Assembly (NCBI GenBank): GCA_002118135.1
Contig: BDIU01000125.1
Coordinates: 1-59,618, forward strand
Length of the DNA stretch: 59,618 nucleotides
Direction: 5' to 3'
Source: Trebouxia sp. TZW2008
Taxonomy: Eukaryota; Chlorophyta; Trebouxiophyceae; Trebouxiales; Trebouxiaceae
The position numbers were made by a program, and so were the translations under genes. The notes under the pieces were generated by a model. That model had not been told where the DNA came from. It saw only the letters and a program-made list of their open reading frames with translations, and made no database searches. Below, piece after piece: positions 11,801 through 23,122 of this stretch; position 1 is the first letter of the stretch; each line of letters begins with the position of its first letter.

Positions 11801-14800
11801 TCTGAGCCCTGGATTCAGTGCTGCTGGGGAGTTTGCTTGCAGCTACAAATGTCAACTCATTGACAGGCTGGTCAACAACCCTTGCAATGCTGCATCTGCT
11901 GGCTCTATGCTGATTATTGCATTTAGATCTTTCCATGCCTCATGCATCTGCTTGCAGTATTTCAAACACTAGCTGTAGACTGTCAAGGCCTGAGGACAAA
12001 GACGCCGGTCGACTTATGACCACACACTGCAGCCTTCCAGAGCAAACAACAAGAGCGTACAACAAGAGCGTACAATAAAAGAGTACAAGCTGCTCATCAT
12101 GAACAGAAAACCCTTTTTTGCATGGCGAAACATTACCTCGCCAGTGTCAGCATCCCCCTCTCTGGCTAGCCATCTCCTCTTGCATTCTGGAAGCACATCA
12201 GCACAACACAGGCAAAATGCTAGTGACAAGAAGAACTTACGGACTGCCGAAAAACAGAGGTAACACAAGCAGGCACAAGAAAACAGTGAGAGAGAAAAAG
12301 TACACACTTCAGCCTGTGAAGAGGTCGGACTGCACGCCATAGAATGATGTTGGCTGTATGTACGCAAGCTGCTTGTGAGACCGCAGGGTTACCTCGCCAG
12401 TGTCAGCATCCCCTCTTTGGCTGGCCATCTCCTCTTCCATAATGGCGTTCTCACGATCTTCCTGGATGTCTCCGATGCATTCCCGCAGGGCAGTAATGCT
12501 AGACCAGGTGTCCCCATTCAACTCATTGAACACCTGTCACAAGCCAAGACACATTTCACAATAAGGGTTGTGCAAGCTCTGGAATATTGCCATTCAGAAG
12601 AGTGGTTTTGGCAGTCCTTGAGGGCACTTCTGCAGAGCTCCAATGCTGGAACAGGTGCCCCCCTCAAATCCATTGAACACCTGTGACAAGCAAATAGGCT
12701 GACAATTCAACTGTGGCGCACACTGTGACAAGCAAAGGAACAGACATTGCAGCCATGACTGGCGTGTTGCAAGCTCAGAAACTCTACACAAGCACTGCTT
12801 TGTTGCAACAGTGTCAATCATGACACACTCCTGCTCAGACAGCAACAGTGCCAACCCAGAATGAGCAAATCATAACACAATCCTGCTCAGACGGCAAGAG
12901 TGCCGACCCGGATTGAGCAAATCCCATCAAAATAGTCCTGGGACGACATGCCAGGCTCAATCACCGAGTGTGAGAAGTTTGCAGAAGAAGGTGACAAGAG
13001 TCCAACACCAACTACATTGAACCATGGCTGTAATGAGACATATGTACACAAGAAGTTGTGCAGGATATTGAAACCTGTGAAAGGACATATGTTTGAAGAG
13101 CCTACACACCCTCTTGAGTACACATGTCTCATGACAGCCGTGATACAATGTGCCAGCATTCATCCAATGCACAATGTAAGGCTGGCAGAAACAGATGACC
13201 GAGCCAATCCCAACACAGATTACAATTGGGTTTAGGACAATGACTAGGAGAACATACCCGCTCTGCACATTCCTCATTGTAGTTGTTGCCTGACATGGTG
13301 CACTCCTCCCCAAACTTGGTAACGTACTCCCACCATCGGTAGGACTGCCCAGTCTCATTGGCTAGCTTGAACACACACAACTGCCTCAGGTTTTCCTGCA
13401 GCATAGGTAAAACAAATGAATATGCAGTGCACAGGACTCAAGGGCCTATTGAAATGAAGAAAACAAAGAGCGTTCTTCCCCAAGCTTGGCAAAAACCTCC
13501 CACCATTGGTAGGACTGCCCAGTCTCATTGGTCAGCTCGAACACACACAACTGCCTCAGGTTTTCCTGCAGCATAGGTAAAAGCAAATAAATATGCAGTA
13601 CACAGCACTCAAGCACCTATTGAAAAGTAGAAAAAAGTGTGCATTCTTCCCCAAGGTTGGGGATGTGCTCCCACCATCGCTAACAGTCTCATTGGCCAGC
13701 TTGAATACTCACAACTGCCTCAGATTTTCCTGCAGCACAAGCAGAAAGCGTGAGCACAGGTGATGCCTGCACAATTTGGCAAGATCTGTTGTTCAGGGTG
13801 GATGTTGATTGACAAACCCAGGCACTCAACACAGTGTTTCATGTTGAGCATGCCATAGGCATGCAGTGACATTTGCAAAGAAAGCGTGTACTGATGTCGC
13901 TGCCGACGACTGCACCTCCTGACAGACAAGCACTGCCCTGCCCCAAACTCACAGCATCACGCACAGTACACAATGAATTTGCGCTGCTTGTGCAATGCTG
14001 TTGCAACAGAGTATCACATGGCATGTGGTCGCTGCTATCAACAATACCCGGCACAGCAAGCCTGCTGATTCAGGCCTGCACATAATGCTTGCATGCAGCA
14101 AGCTAAGCCAGGAACCAATCTGAACAACATCAGTGCCAGGATACTCATTATCAAAAGCTGTCAGATCAAGCCAGGGCAAAGGTCACTAATATACATAGGA
14201 GATATAAGAAAGGATTGCCGCCCATCAGAACAGAGTTCGTCCCCAAAGTAGCCACATTCAAGAATGATACCAGCTCAAACCAGTGCACGCGTCAATGCCA
14301 TACATGCGTCATATAGTTGATGAGGACCCACCTGGACAACATCAGCGCCAGAGTAGCCATTGTCCAGGTCACCGTCAGGGTCAGGTGTGCAGTATCTGCC
14401 TTCATGTATGCACTGGCTTTGGCATTCATCTGATTGTCTGTACACCCTCGGACACACCCATACAATGTAGTGAGGACTGAAGCGGGTCCAGTTCTTTTCC
14501 AGCTCCTTTGCAACTGGGACAAATTCCTGCAGCAGGTGGCCTTCAGACACCTGGTAACAATTCATCCTGATGCAACAGGAGATGATACAGGGACTATCAA
14601 CTAATGCAGCATAGTATTTGAATCATGAGATGCATGCAGGCAGACAGCGTGAATGTTTGCAAGTCTCAATACCATGAATTGAGCCCACAAGAGTGCCAAG
14701 TGCTATTCATACAGCAACCTTGGCTTGCAACAAGTATGCTTGGTGCTTCATTGACATTCTGTGAAGGCAGAGACTAGTCAAATGACAGCCTGCAGGACCA

Positions 14801-16229
14801 TGATAAGCCAACATGAGCATGCTGTAGCTTGATACCAACCTTGATAAACTCCTTCTGCACATCACAGACAGCGCCGCACTGGTCATTGCTGTTGGTCCAG
14901 AACTCCCATTCAACCTTGTCTGCCCTAGGCAAGGCGTCTGTCCAATCCATGACCACAATGACCTCCTCTTGCCCCTCACCCTTCTTGGTGACTAGCTCTT
15001 TCAAGGCGTCACCAGTGGTTTTGGTGACAAAGGCAGCAGGAATGGTGATATTCCTCAAGTACCTGCAGTGCAAGCAGCATGACTCTACATATGCAGCAAC
15101 AGATATCAAGGGAACCAGACTTGAACCTGCATTCACTTACAGTCCAGCCAAACAGTGATGTACAAAGCTTGATTAGCGTTGTGTACAGATCAGATGGCCA
15201 CGATATGCAAGCTAATGACGTTCCCACCATAGCAACTTGCAAGGTCGGGCAAGGTTTGTTGCAGGCTGGACAGTGTGGAAAGCATGTATGCAGCAGAATC
15301 TTTGTCGTTACTTACTTGTACGAGGACTCATCATCTTCATCTGGTGCCTCCATTGTTGTATGCCTGTCCTCATAGTTCACCACAATGACCTACATGCAGG
15401 CATGCAAATTACAGATGGACTGGATTCGCTCTATTGCTTCAAGATCAATTGATGGATGCACCATGTGTGCACTGTACAGGTGTATAAGCTTACCGCTTGA
15501 GCACCAGCTTGCTGTGCATTCCATACTTTCACTGCAAACTTGCAGGCCTCCTCCCCTATGCTTGCTGCAAGTGGAAAGCAGAGTTAGCCCTGTCCTTCTG
15601 CCAAACTATGGCATACTGAGTATTGATGATTCAGGTCAGGCTGCAAATGTTGTGTAAGAGTGTTTGATGTGCCACAAATGCAACACCTAAAGCAAATAGT
15701 AGTTGCGAGCTCACTTGGGCCTCGGTCAACCAGCATGATGAAGTTTGTGTCGGCATCGGCGCCAGTATGCGCAAGCTTGAACGGAGGATTCGCGTCCTGT
15801 AGGCAGCAAGACGTCAGTGGTGGCTGACGTGCCGACAATATGGTTTTCAGCGAAAGGGGTTGCAGTCAGACCCCTCACCGCGAATTTTGAGCAAGCGTAT
15901 TTGCAGTCGGGCTGACAGCTGAATTCTAGTCCATGATCTCTGTCCACATAGACCAGCTGACCCCTGTCGTACGACAATTACGTTTAGACCAAAGAGCCCG
16001 TGATCATAGGTCAAGGCGAAGTGCACGGAAGGAGGACATACACTAAACTGCCGCCATACTGAGGGGCCCCAAAATTTGCAAGCGACATGTCAAAGCCATC
16101 TGGGTGCGCCTGTCGCGCAGTTGTGGGGAACTTGATTTGAAGCGCGCTCTGCTCGACAACAAAACGAGCCTTGACAAGAATGAGGGTCCATGACAAGACG
16201 ATAGAAAATCTAATGAAGCTTGCGCTCAT
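8899..16229 (-). CDS. Vacuolar sorting receptor (VSR/BP80 family), 693 aa
   Basis: Fourteen exons, all phases matching: 16229-16042, 15963-15879, 15796-15715, 15564-15494, 15389-15316, 15062-14840, 14550-14332, 13395-13258, 12533-12393, 11423-11248, 10885-10691, 10126-10003, 9608-9437, 9092-8899. Signal peptide (to about residue 21), then R-F-V-V-E. Next is the protease-associated domain with F-G-A-P-Q-Y-G-G-S-L, L-V-D-R-G and F-A-V-K-V-W-N-A-Q-Q-A-G-A, then the VSR central domain with F-S-P-H-Y-I-V-W-V-C-P. Cys-rich EGF-like repeats follow, a single membrane span (about 631-655) and a cytosolic tail with Y-M-P-L at 675-678, the known adaptor-binding signal of plant VSRs. VSRs are type I receptors that sort soluble cargo from Golgi to vacuole. 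An in-frame ATG at 16241 would add four residues. Divergent with the SWAP gene. Confidence 0.95.
10190..10222 (-). repeat. Upstream copy of the receptor exon 12 start
   Basis: Repeats the TTCAG acceptor and C-L-K-D-L-D coding start of exon 10126-10003, about 95 bp upstream on the - strand, then diverges. Confidence 0.8.
10507..10625 (-). repeat. Downstream copy of the receptor EGF exon 3' half
   Basis: Near-identical to the 3' half of exon 10885-10691 including its donor. It is in frame and reads C-L-K-I-D-Q-C-L-A-S-Q to P-G-A-A-N-Y-E. It could serve as an alternative exon end. Confidence 0.92.
11470..11665 (-). repeat. Two upstream copies of receptor exon 10
   Basis: Copies of exon 11423-11248 at about 11590-11475 (long, with an in-frame TAA after G-F-S) and about 11660-11610 (short). 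Both begin with the acceptor and V-F-I-L-P. Confidence 0.9.
12134..12192 (-). repeat. Downstream copy of the receptor exon 9 end and donor
   Basis: Reproduces E-E-M-A-S-Q-R-G-D-A-D-T-G-E and a GTAAT donor, about 260 bp after the real donor of exon 12533-12393. Confidence 0.9.
12610..12690 (-). repeat. Upstream copy of the receptor exon 9 start
   Basis: Acceptor plus V-F-N-G-F-E-G-G-T-C-S-S-I-G-A-L, a diverged copy of V-F-N-E-L-N-G-D-T-W-S-S-I-T-A-L. Exon 9 therefore has 5' copies upstream and 3' copies downstream. Confidence 0.88.
13470..13742 (-). repeat. Two upstream copies of receptor exon 8
   Basis: Copies at about 13570-13475 (E-N-L-R-Q-L-C-V-F-E-L-T-N-E-T-G, open) and about 13735-13640 (in-frame TGA after Q-L). 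Each has its own TGCAG acceptor. The complete exon is 13395-13258. Confidence 0.93.
14098..14175 (-). repeat. Downstream copy of the receptor exon 7 end
   Basis: Reads F-D-N-E-Y-P-G-T-D-V-V-Q, matching L-D-N-G-Y-S-G-A-D-V-V-Q at the end of exon 14550-14332. Confidence 0.8.
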
Positions 16230-16464
16230 ATTGCAATGCAATCAGCAGTGCTTTTGTTGCAGACTTTGTCGTCTTGGAGCAGCTCTGTGTGACATATGAC
16301 CTAATAAAGTTGCCTTGGCAAGTCGCACGTCAGCTGCTCTCACAGCGCGCAGAAGAAGAAGAGCAGAAGAACAGCAGAAAGTGGGGAATCTAAAGCTTGG
16401 CAAGGAAGTTCAGCGATGAGCAGCTTTTGAAACGCACGGCAGCAAGGCGTGCACCAGGACTGCA
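16230..16464. promoter_or_regulatory. Bidirectional promoter interval
   Basis: About 235 bp separate the start codons of the divergent receptor (-) and SWAP (+) genes. No TATA box was identified with confidence, and the exact transcription starts cannot be seen. Confidence 0.55.
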
Positions 16465-19400
16465 ATGCGTGATGTCTTTGCCGGCGTCAGGGATAGCAAT
16501 CACCAGCAAGATGGTGGCGACCTGTCGTGCTGCGTGTACGGCCGGAGCTGCGCCATCTTCTCTGACAGGGACACAGCGGCAGCACTTGACTCTGAACAGC
16601 ACCTGCAGCCATGGCTTGGCGATGACGATGTCATGGTTGACAGATATGACGTCAGGCTGCTGTGGCATGACACTATGCAGCTCAGCCGAGCTGCTCGCAA
16701 AAGAAGTGCAGACTCTTCAGAACAGGCTCTAGAAGAGGAGCTAGACTATGAGCGTTACTTAGACGTCAATCAGCCCGCACGCAGTGAATCTCCTCCAGCT
16801 GCTGTTTCTCCACCAAGTGCGTCCCTGTTAGGCTTCCATCAGCAATCGGCTCTGTAAGCCATCACTTTCAGACCAGTCAGCTAGTATTTGATCAACTTCT
16901 TGCTTGCAGCAGGACCTGTGGAGACTCCAGAAGCTTCATCATCTGAGGCAGCATATCAAGCAGTTCCGTTTGTATATGACAATCCAGAGCAACATGAGCT
17001 TACGGAAGCAGCTTCAGAAGCTGCGCCTTATGGACCTGCAACATTTCAAGTACCAGACACTCCATTTGTACCCTCATTTGCTGTCCCTGCATCAGTGCAA
17101 GGTCACGTGCCCAGCACTGATCGTATGCACAAGGTACACAGCTTTTCAAAGGAATGCATTTGTAGCTTCTCAAACAGCACCAAGCTCAGTCTTTGGTTTG
17201 AACCGACACCTTGATGCCTGATACAGATCATCCTTCAGACTGCCAAGTATGTTCGTCAAGCTGGAGGGCAGACTGAATTTGTGTTGCGCGTCAAGCAAGC
17301 TGGAAATGCAAACTTCAGCTTTCTGCACCCAGATGACAGGCAGCATGCATATTTCAGATGGCTTGTTGCAACCAAGCCAGAGGTGAGACTGCAAAGAGTG
17401 TGCTCCACAAACAGCTGGGCAAGGGCTCTTGCAATCTCTACACATTGGCACGACAGATTCAGGTCATAGTCAGCATGAGTACCACTTGACTCGAGCTGTC
17501 AGTGCACTCAGATTGAGGGGCATGTAGCTTGACACATCATGTGTTTGTGCAGGATATGCTTGTCATTGATGCTGCTCCATCTGCAGAGGCAACTACCAGC
17601 GCCAGTGGTGAGTGTGCTCAAGAATCAGACTCATGTGTCATATGTACAATGTTGTGTTTACTCACTTGAAGCCTGCCTGATTCCGTTTTCGATCCCACAT
17701 GTTGTTGGGTCGATGCAGCACGAGCTGGCTCTGTCATCTCATGTTAGGCTCAACTGCACTTATCACTTTGGCAACACAAGTGGCCCAGGGAATCAATGCA
17801 TGACTTGAGGTGTCTGACAACATTGCTGACTGGTGGCACTGTGACTGTGCATGCAGAAGCTTTCCTTGACCAGCAATCACCTGAGCCATCCAGCCCACCT
17901 GTCCAGCCAACCTCAGCACATATGCAGCCAGCCCGGACTGCCGTTGAGCCAGCAACCACTAGCTCTTCTCACCAATCCCATGCACTTGCTTCAGCCTCAC
18001 AACAAGATGCACCAGGCTCAAGGGGCGCTGCAGCCTTGGACTCAGCAGCGCAAAGCAAACCGCTGCCCATAGCTGACATGGCAGCTCTGGCAAGACGCAT
18101 TGGCATGGCAAGCAAGACAGCCAGCCAAGCTGCAGAGCAAAGAATGCATACGCCAGCTTTGCACTATGCTTCTGCTGGACCAGGCTCTGCTATTGCCCAG
18201 ACAATCCCATCAAGCGGACAGGCAGCAGCTGCAGGCAACTCAGCATCTGCGGTGCCAGCAGAAATTCAGGCCATCATTCATAAGCTGGTCCACTTCATCA
18301 AGGTGGGCCCTTCCAGGCCATGTGTATCTTCACTCTGGACCTCTTGTCTGATGAGTGGCACCGCCTAGCGCCTCATCTAAAGCAGACTAAGCTACTTTGT
18401 GTCAGGGACTGGAGGCATTCAAGACAGGGTCATGGCATATTGCCATGGCAGAGCGGCTACTTGTCCAGCGATGGTAACAGCATATGAAGCATAGAAAGTA
18501 GCATGTGAAGCATGACAATTTGCCCAAACTGTCACCTCTGCTCTGACTGTTTGCTAGCCTGGTCCTCTGCAAGTTGCACAGATGGTGTCAGACATCTGCA
18601 TGCATGTGCAAGATGTGCAATGCATGCTCAACTGTGTGTTTGCGAGTTCTGTGCTGATGCTGGCATGCAAGAATAGCTGGATATGTGGCAGAGCTGACCT
18701 GCATGCCTTGCCTTGCAGAAAGCTGGTCCTAAGTTTGAAGCAACTGTCCGCAACAAGGAGAAGGCAAATCCCCCGTTTGCTTTCCTGCTACCCTGGAACC
18801 AGTACCATAACTTCTACCAGTAAGCCCCACTGCAGCTTGCATGTACCATGCTGTGTAGCATGATGTTGCCCGCAGATCTGTGCAAAGTTGTGCACAACCG
18901 TTGCTCATGTTCAGCTGCCTTGCATTCAAGCTTATCAAGTTGCCTGCTCCCAGCTTATGGTAGCAACTGCTTTCATGGCCCTCATGCAAGTCATCTGAAG
19001 CAACTGCTGGGTTACCTGTTGCACATCCCTGCTAAACGGCAAACTCACTCATGCACATCCCAGCTACACAGCAAGTTCACTCAGCGTGCGACATAGTTTC
19101 AAGCTGAAGTCTGATCTGTGATTAGGCAGCAGCTGGTAGAGAATCTTGGGCAAGCTGTGGCAGATGAGGTGGTTGCATTGAGAGCGCAAGTAGGCCTTAC
19201 AGTCAGTCCAGCTTCCAGAGATGCCACTGCTACCTCCACTGTTGCACAGCCAGACACAACTGCTGTCATTGCCCCAGAACAGCCCTCTGCAGCTCAGGCT
19301 GCTGCTGATGACCTCCATGAAGAAGCTGATGCTGCCATTCCTGATGGCAGCAACTTGGAAAAGAGGCTTTCCGAGACAGACTCAGGTCAAGCTGCTGACC

Positions 19401-22400
19401 CTCAACATGCTGAAGCGGGTCAGCTGTCTTTGGCAGCTCCGTCTGCGACCGCTGTTGAAGCAGATGAAGCTGGCAGACAGGCAATCAGCAAGTCAGCAGA
19501 CAGCAAGCAGCCAGTTGCTGTGGATCCTGCTGACAGTGCAGAGGCAGACAGAAAAGCGCAAAACAGTGCAGTAGCTGCGGGCAACAAACAAGGTCAACTT
19601 GCCAGTAAGCAGGCATCAGCAGTGACTGTGTTGCGCAGCAACCCAAGGTTTGCCAGCAAACCAGTCAAGGATGTTGTTGATGCAGCTGCCAGTACCAGCT
19701 CTGCAGCAGCTTCAGCTCCTGAAACAGGTGAGACATGCATAGCCTTCGCTTCTTGTGTTCAAAGCCATGCCACTGGGCCCATTTGCAGACATGGCTAGTA
19801 ATAATAATGTCGTCTACACTTGCCAGCAAGAGTGCTAGATGTGTGTGGCACAAGTCTTGCCTCGCCAGGCTGGCCTGTTCTGAGCCTCATGGAACGGACG
19901 TCTCCTTTTCAACTTATGACCGTTGCTGTTGTTCTGAAACCACTGGGCATGACTGCCCAAGACACTTATCGCTGCATTTGATCATGCCAAAGCCGTGCTG
20001 TGATGTGGCTCGTCCCAGATGAGGTGAGCTGCGCCAATTTGCATTCAACATGTCTGGAAAGGCCTTTCGCCTGATTAAGATGTCTGGAAAGGCTTTTTCC
20101 TAAAAGATGAAACATGGCCCATACAACACAGTCTGAGGCATTGACACTGAGATGAACAGTACCCCACGTTGCGCTCCTCATCCTGAAGCTCCTGTGCCCC
20201 CTGGCCCAGATCCAACGCCAGGCGTGATGTGGATTATGCGTCATGCATTTTGCAGCATCCCTCTGTGACTCTGCTTGCAGTCAAATGCCTTCCCAGCCCT
20301 GCTGCCTGAGACGCGAATTATCTTGCAGGTGAGCCAAGCAGCTCAGCGGCTGCTGCTGAGGCTGATCAACAAGAAGCACATGCTGCACATGCTCAGCCAT
20401 TGAGCCTGGAAGCTGTCACAGAGGCTCAGGATGCTCTGCTGCGTGAACGGCATCAACAGGGTCAGCCTGAAATGACATCAGAGGAGAAGAAAGCACAGAG
20501 ACGCAAGTAAGACATTCCTCTCATGAGCCAGCTGACAGCAACAGTATCATAGACTCTGTGCTGTCCTGATGTCTGCTGTGGCTGCCGTATTCAGGCATTG
20601 AGCTATAGCACCTGCTTCAGCCCATACTCAGTTGCATCAGCAGTCTTTGCCTGCAGTTCCTTATGTGCAAAGTAATTCTTTTGCCAATTGAAGTGTGATT
20701 GGTGACTCTGCACAAAATTGTCCAGACTTCCCAACCACATGTTGATTGGCAAAGAAGTTGTGTGGTTTTGCAAAGTAATTTCCTTGCCAATTGAGATGTG
20801 ATTGGTGATTTAGCTCCGCATTTTCAGGCTTGACAATTCTATTTTGCTTGGCAAAAAGGCGTTGTGATCTGGAAGCAAAGAGCCTCCTTGTGTTGTCATG
20901 CTACAAGTGCAAACTTGGTGTGTGCATTTAGGCTGGCAAAACAGATGCTGGAAGCCAGGCTGAAGAGCGCGGAAGATGCTGAAGAGGAAAAGCGCAAGTT
21001 TCAGCAAGCTGCCCTTGCAAAGTATCGCCAAGCGTTTACTGATGATGCTGAGGTATGCAACAACCAACTTTTGTTGGGCCACGACGGCACTCAAACTGTA
21101 AACTCAAATGCAACATTAGTAGCTGTGCTTGGTGCATGCCAGCCAAATTAATGTCATTTATACACATGGCAAAGCAGTCACGAAACACCACGAAAACATA
21201 AAACATCAGCAGCAATGTCAAACCATCATATCCTATTTGTCGCTTGCAAGACAGGCAGACATGTGTCCCATGAGCACAATGCGTCATCTTGCATCTCTGG
21301 CTAGCAATCCATTGCCTGCAAGGCACCCTGTTGTCATGGAGACACCGCGGCGTGAAGCATTCATCCATCTCCTTTCCAGCATTCATAACCACTTGCGCTG
21401 CGGCCCTCGTCCATCTGCCAAATGTATAGCTTTGCTCAAAGTCTGTTGCGCTTACAGGAGGACGTAATACACATGAAGGTTGAGGATGATGAGGAGTATG
21501 AAGCACCAGAGCCAGGAGAGATAGTAGACCAGCCAGAGGCAAAACCTGTCTCAGGGCCTGTTCTGAGTGCCCCGCCGCCGTCACCCTTGCCCTCGCTTGA
21601 GGCCCTCATAAGGCCCCGGCAGGACATGCTGCGTCAACAGCGCATGTTTCCCATTGGCAGGCTTGATGACAGCAAACAAGCTGTCAGAGTAGATGCTGAA
21701 GGTAAAGATGACTCCTGCTCAAGATGCATGGCAACAGCTGCTGAGCACATTGATGCTAGCAACAGGCTACAGTCACTTCTCTTTGTGACGAGTGCTTTGA
21801 TTACCAAGAAACATTGTCTTTACATCAAATTGTCCTTACTCAGAGGGACCATTGCAGTCAGAGTGCAGTAAGTGGTTCCCATTGCATTGTCCTTACATCG
21901 AGAATGTCCTTACATGAAGTGTGCCTACAAAGAGAAGTTACTTTAAGCGTTCAGTGCTGAGGGTAAGACTGTCTCCTGCTTTCAAGTTGTGCAGTATTTG
22001 GTGCTCAACACCCGGGTGCCAGTCCACAGTCAGTGCCATCAGCAATGCTGCACTCTTTTCTGTCCCGGATGACGCCGGCTGTAGAATAGCTGTAAACTAC
22101 TTGCTGTGCTTGGGTCAACATTGCAGCAAGTTGAGCATCAGCAATATGCGCAGCATCACTGTCCTTAGCTGTAAGGCATTGCCATTGCAGCTTGACTTGC
22201 AGTGTGGCTCACGTACTGCAACCAATGCAATGATATGCGTGAGACATTGAGTTTTTGCTGCATACAGTGCTGTTGACCTCAACTCAAGAGGTGACAAAAC
22301 ATTAGGACAATGGCTGTGTTTTGCAGGTGCTAAGCCAAGCACCTCTGATGCTAGCAGTGGGAAGGCCTCAGAAGAAGCCTCGTACAGCAGGCACAAGCGA

Positions 22401-22724
22401 AAGCGCAAGCACTCAAGGAGGGATAGCATCAGCGATGACCGTGATTCAGACACTGTCAGGAGGCGGCACAGAAGCAAACATAGAAGCAAAGGCAGGCATT
22501 CCTCACGTAGACAAAGCTCACGTGATCGACATGACAAGTCAAAGCACAAGAAAAGGAGGCGGCGATCGCGCTCCTCTAGCAGTTACCGCAGCCCTTCCAC
22601 CTCTCAAGGCAAAACAAGAAGCAAAAGAGGCAGATCTGATGACAGTGACACCGATCAGACTCTTGCTGCTCATGGTGCTGATGCACTCAGAGCCAAAGTC
22701 AGGGCAATGCTGGGCAATATCTGA
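16465..22724 (+). CDS. SWAP-family splicing regulator (SFSWAP-like), 958 aa
   Basis: Eleven exons with matching phases: 16465-16816, 16910-17133, 17227-17382, 17553-17607, 17857-18302, 18719-18819, 19126-19727, 20329-20506, 20932-21052, 21458-21701, 22327-22724 (TGA). The N-terminus has the DRY-EERY region (V-Y-G-R-S-C-A-I-F, H-L-Q-P-W-L-G, D-R-Y-D-V-R). Two SURP modules follow: one at about 193-244 ending F-S-F-L-H-P-D-D, H-A-Y-F-R-W; a second at about 398-446 (A-I-I-H-K-L-V-H-F-I-K through F-A-F-L-L-P-W-N-Q-Y-H-N-F-Y). Then comes an Ala/Gln-rich linker, a basic helix (R-R-K-L-A-K-Q-M-L-E-A-R-L) and a C-terminal RS-like domain. The family regulates alternative splicing, including of its own transcript, in the nucleus. 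Long introns with extra splice-like copies could serve autoregulation. Confidence 0.93.
20665..20830 (+). repeat. Intronic direct repeat in the SWAP gene
   Basis: A segment reading AGTAATT..TTGCCAATTGA..TGTGATTGGTGA occurs twice, about 95 bp apart, before exon 20932-21052. Confidence 0.8.
21790..21935. mobile_element. Dispersed repeat copy 1 (TGTCCTTACAT-type)
   Basis: Shares GCTTTGATTACCAAGAAA, then tandem TGTCCTTACATC-like units and a CACTGCAGTCA-like stretch, with copies at about 35873 and 52845. Short tandem units of this sort resemble terminal regions of DNA transposons, but no transposase is present. Confidence 0.65.
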
Positions 22725-23122
22725 CATGCCTTGTACCAGTACGGTGCTGCTACCGGTTGGTGTTCTGCCTTGTTGTCGACTGCTTTTGTCTGAAGCGTCC
22801 GGTTGTCTCCATGTTGATACTTGATACAGCACGTCGAGCGCTTACACGTGGCGCGTGAGGCTTCATGCTTGCTTGCGATCTTGCACGTGGCAGCAGTCGA
22901 GGTCTCTTTGACCTCGAGCAAATTCAAACTGGGACAGATGGCATTCAGAATCATCCAAGGTTCTGCACCAAGAGCATCTTGTCGCGCTTTGGCTGCGAGC
23001 CACCTGGCCTTGACCGCTATCAGCGCTTTCGGACGTCAGCTCTGACTTGCGGCACAGGCTGCGACATACAAAAGGGCTTGCCGGTGTGCAACTTCCCACC
23101 TCAAGCGCTGCATTCCTGCAAC
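22725..23122. other. Intergenic region between SWAP and wall-protein genes
   Basis: Contains the SWAP 3' flank and the promoter of the secreted protein. No further gene was recognised. Confidence 0.45.

Noticed and set aside
12887..12960. Extra receptor exon (S-V-I-E-P-G-M-S-S)
   Set aside because: No usable acceptor, and exons 8 and 9 already join in phase with the expected family sequence.
18406..18473. Possible exon reading G-L-E-A-F-K-T-G in the SWAP gene
   Set aside because: Skipping it joins F-I-K directly to K-A-G-P-K-F-E in phase and completes the second SURP module; including it breaks phase.
21036..21584. 182-aa frame on the - strand
   Set aside because: Overlaps supported SWAP exons on the + strand and shows no family features.
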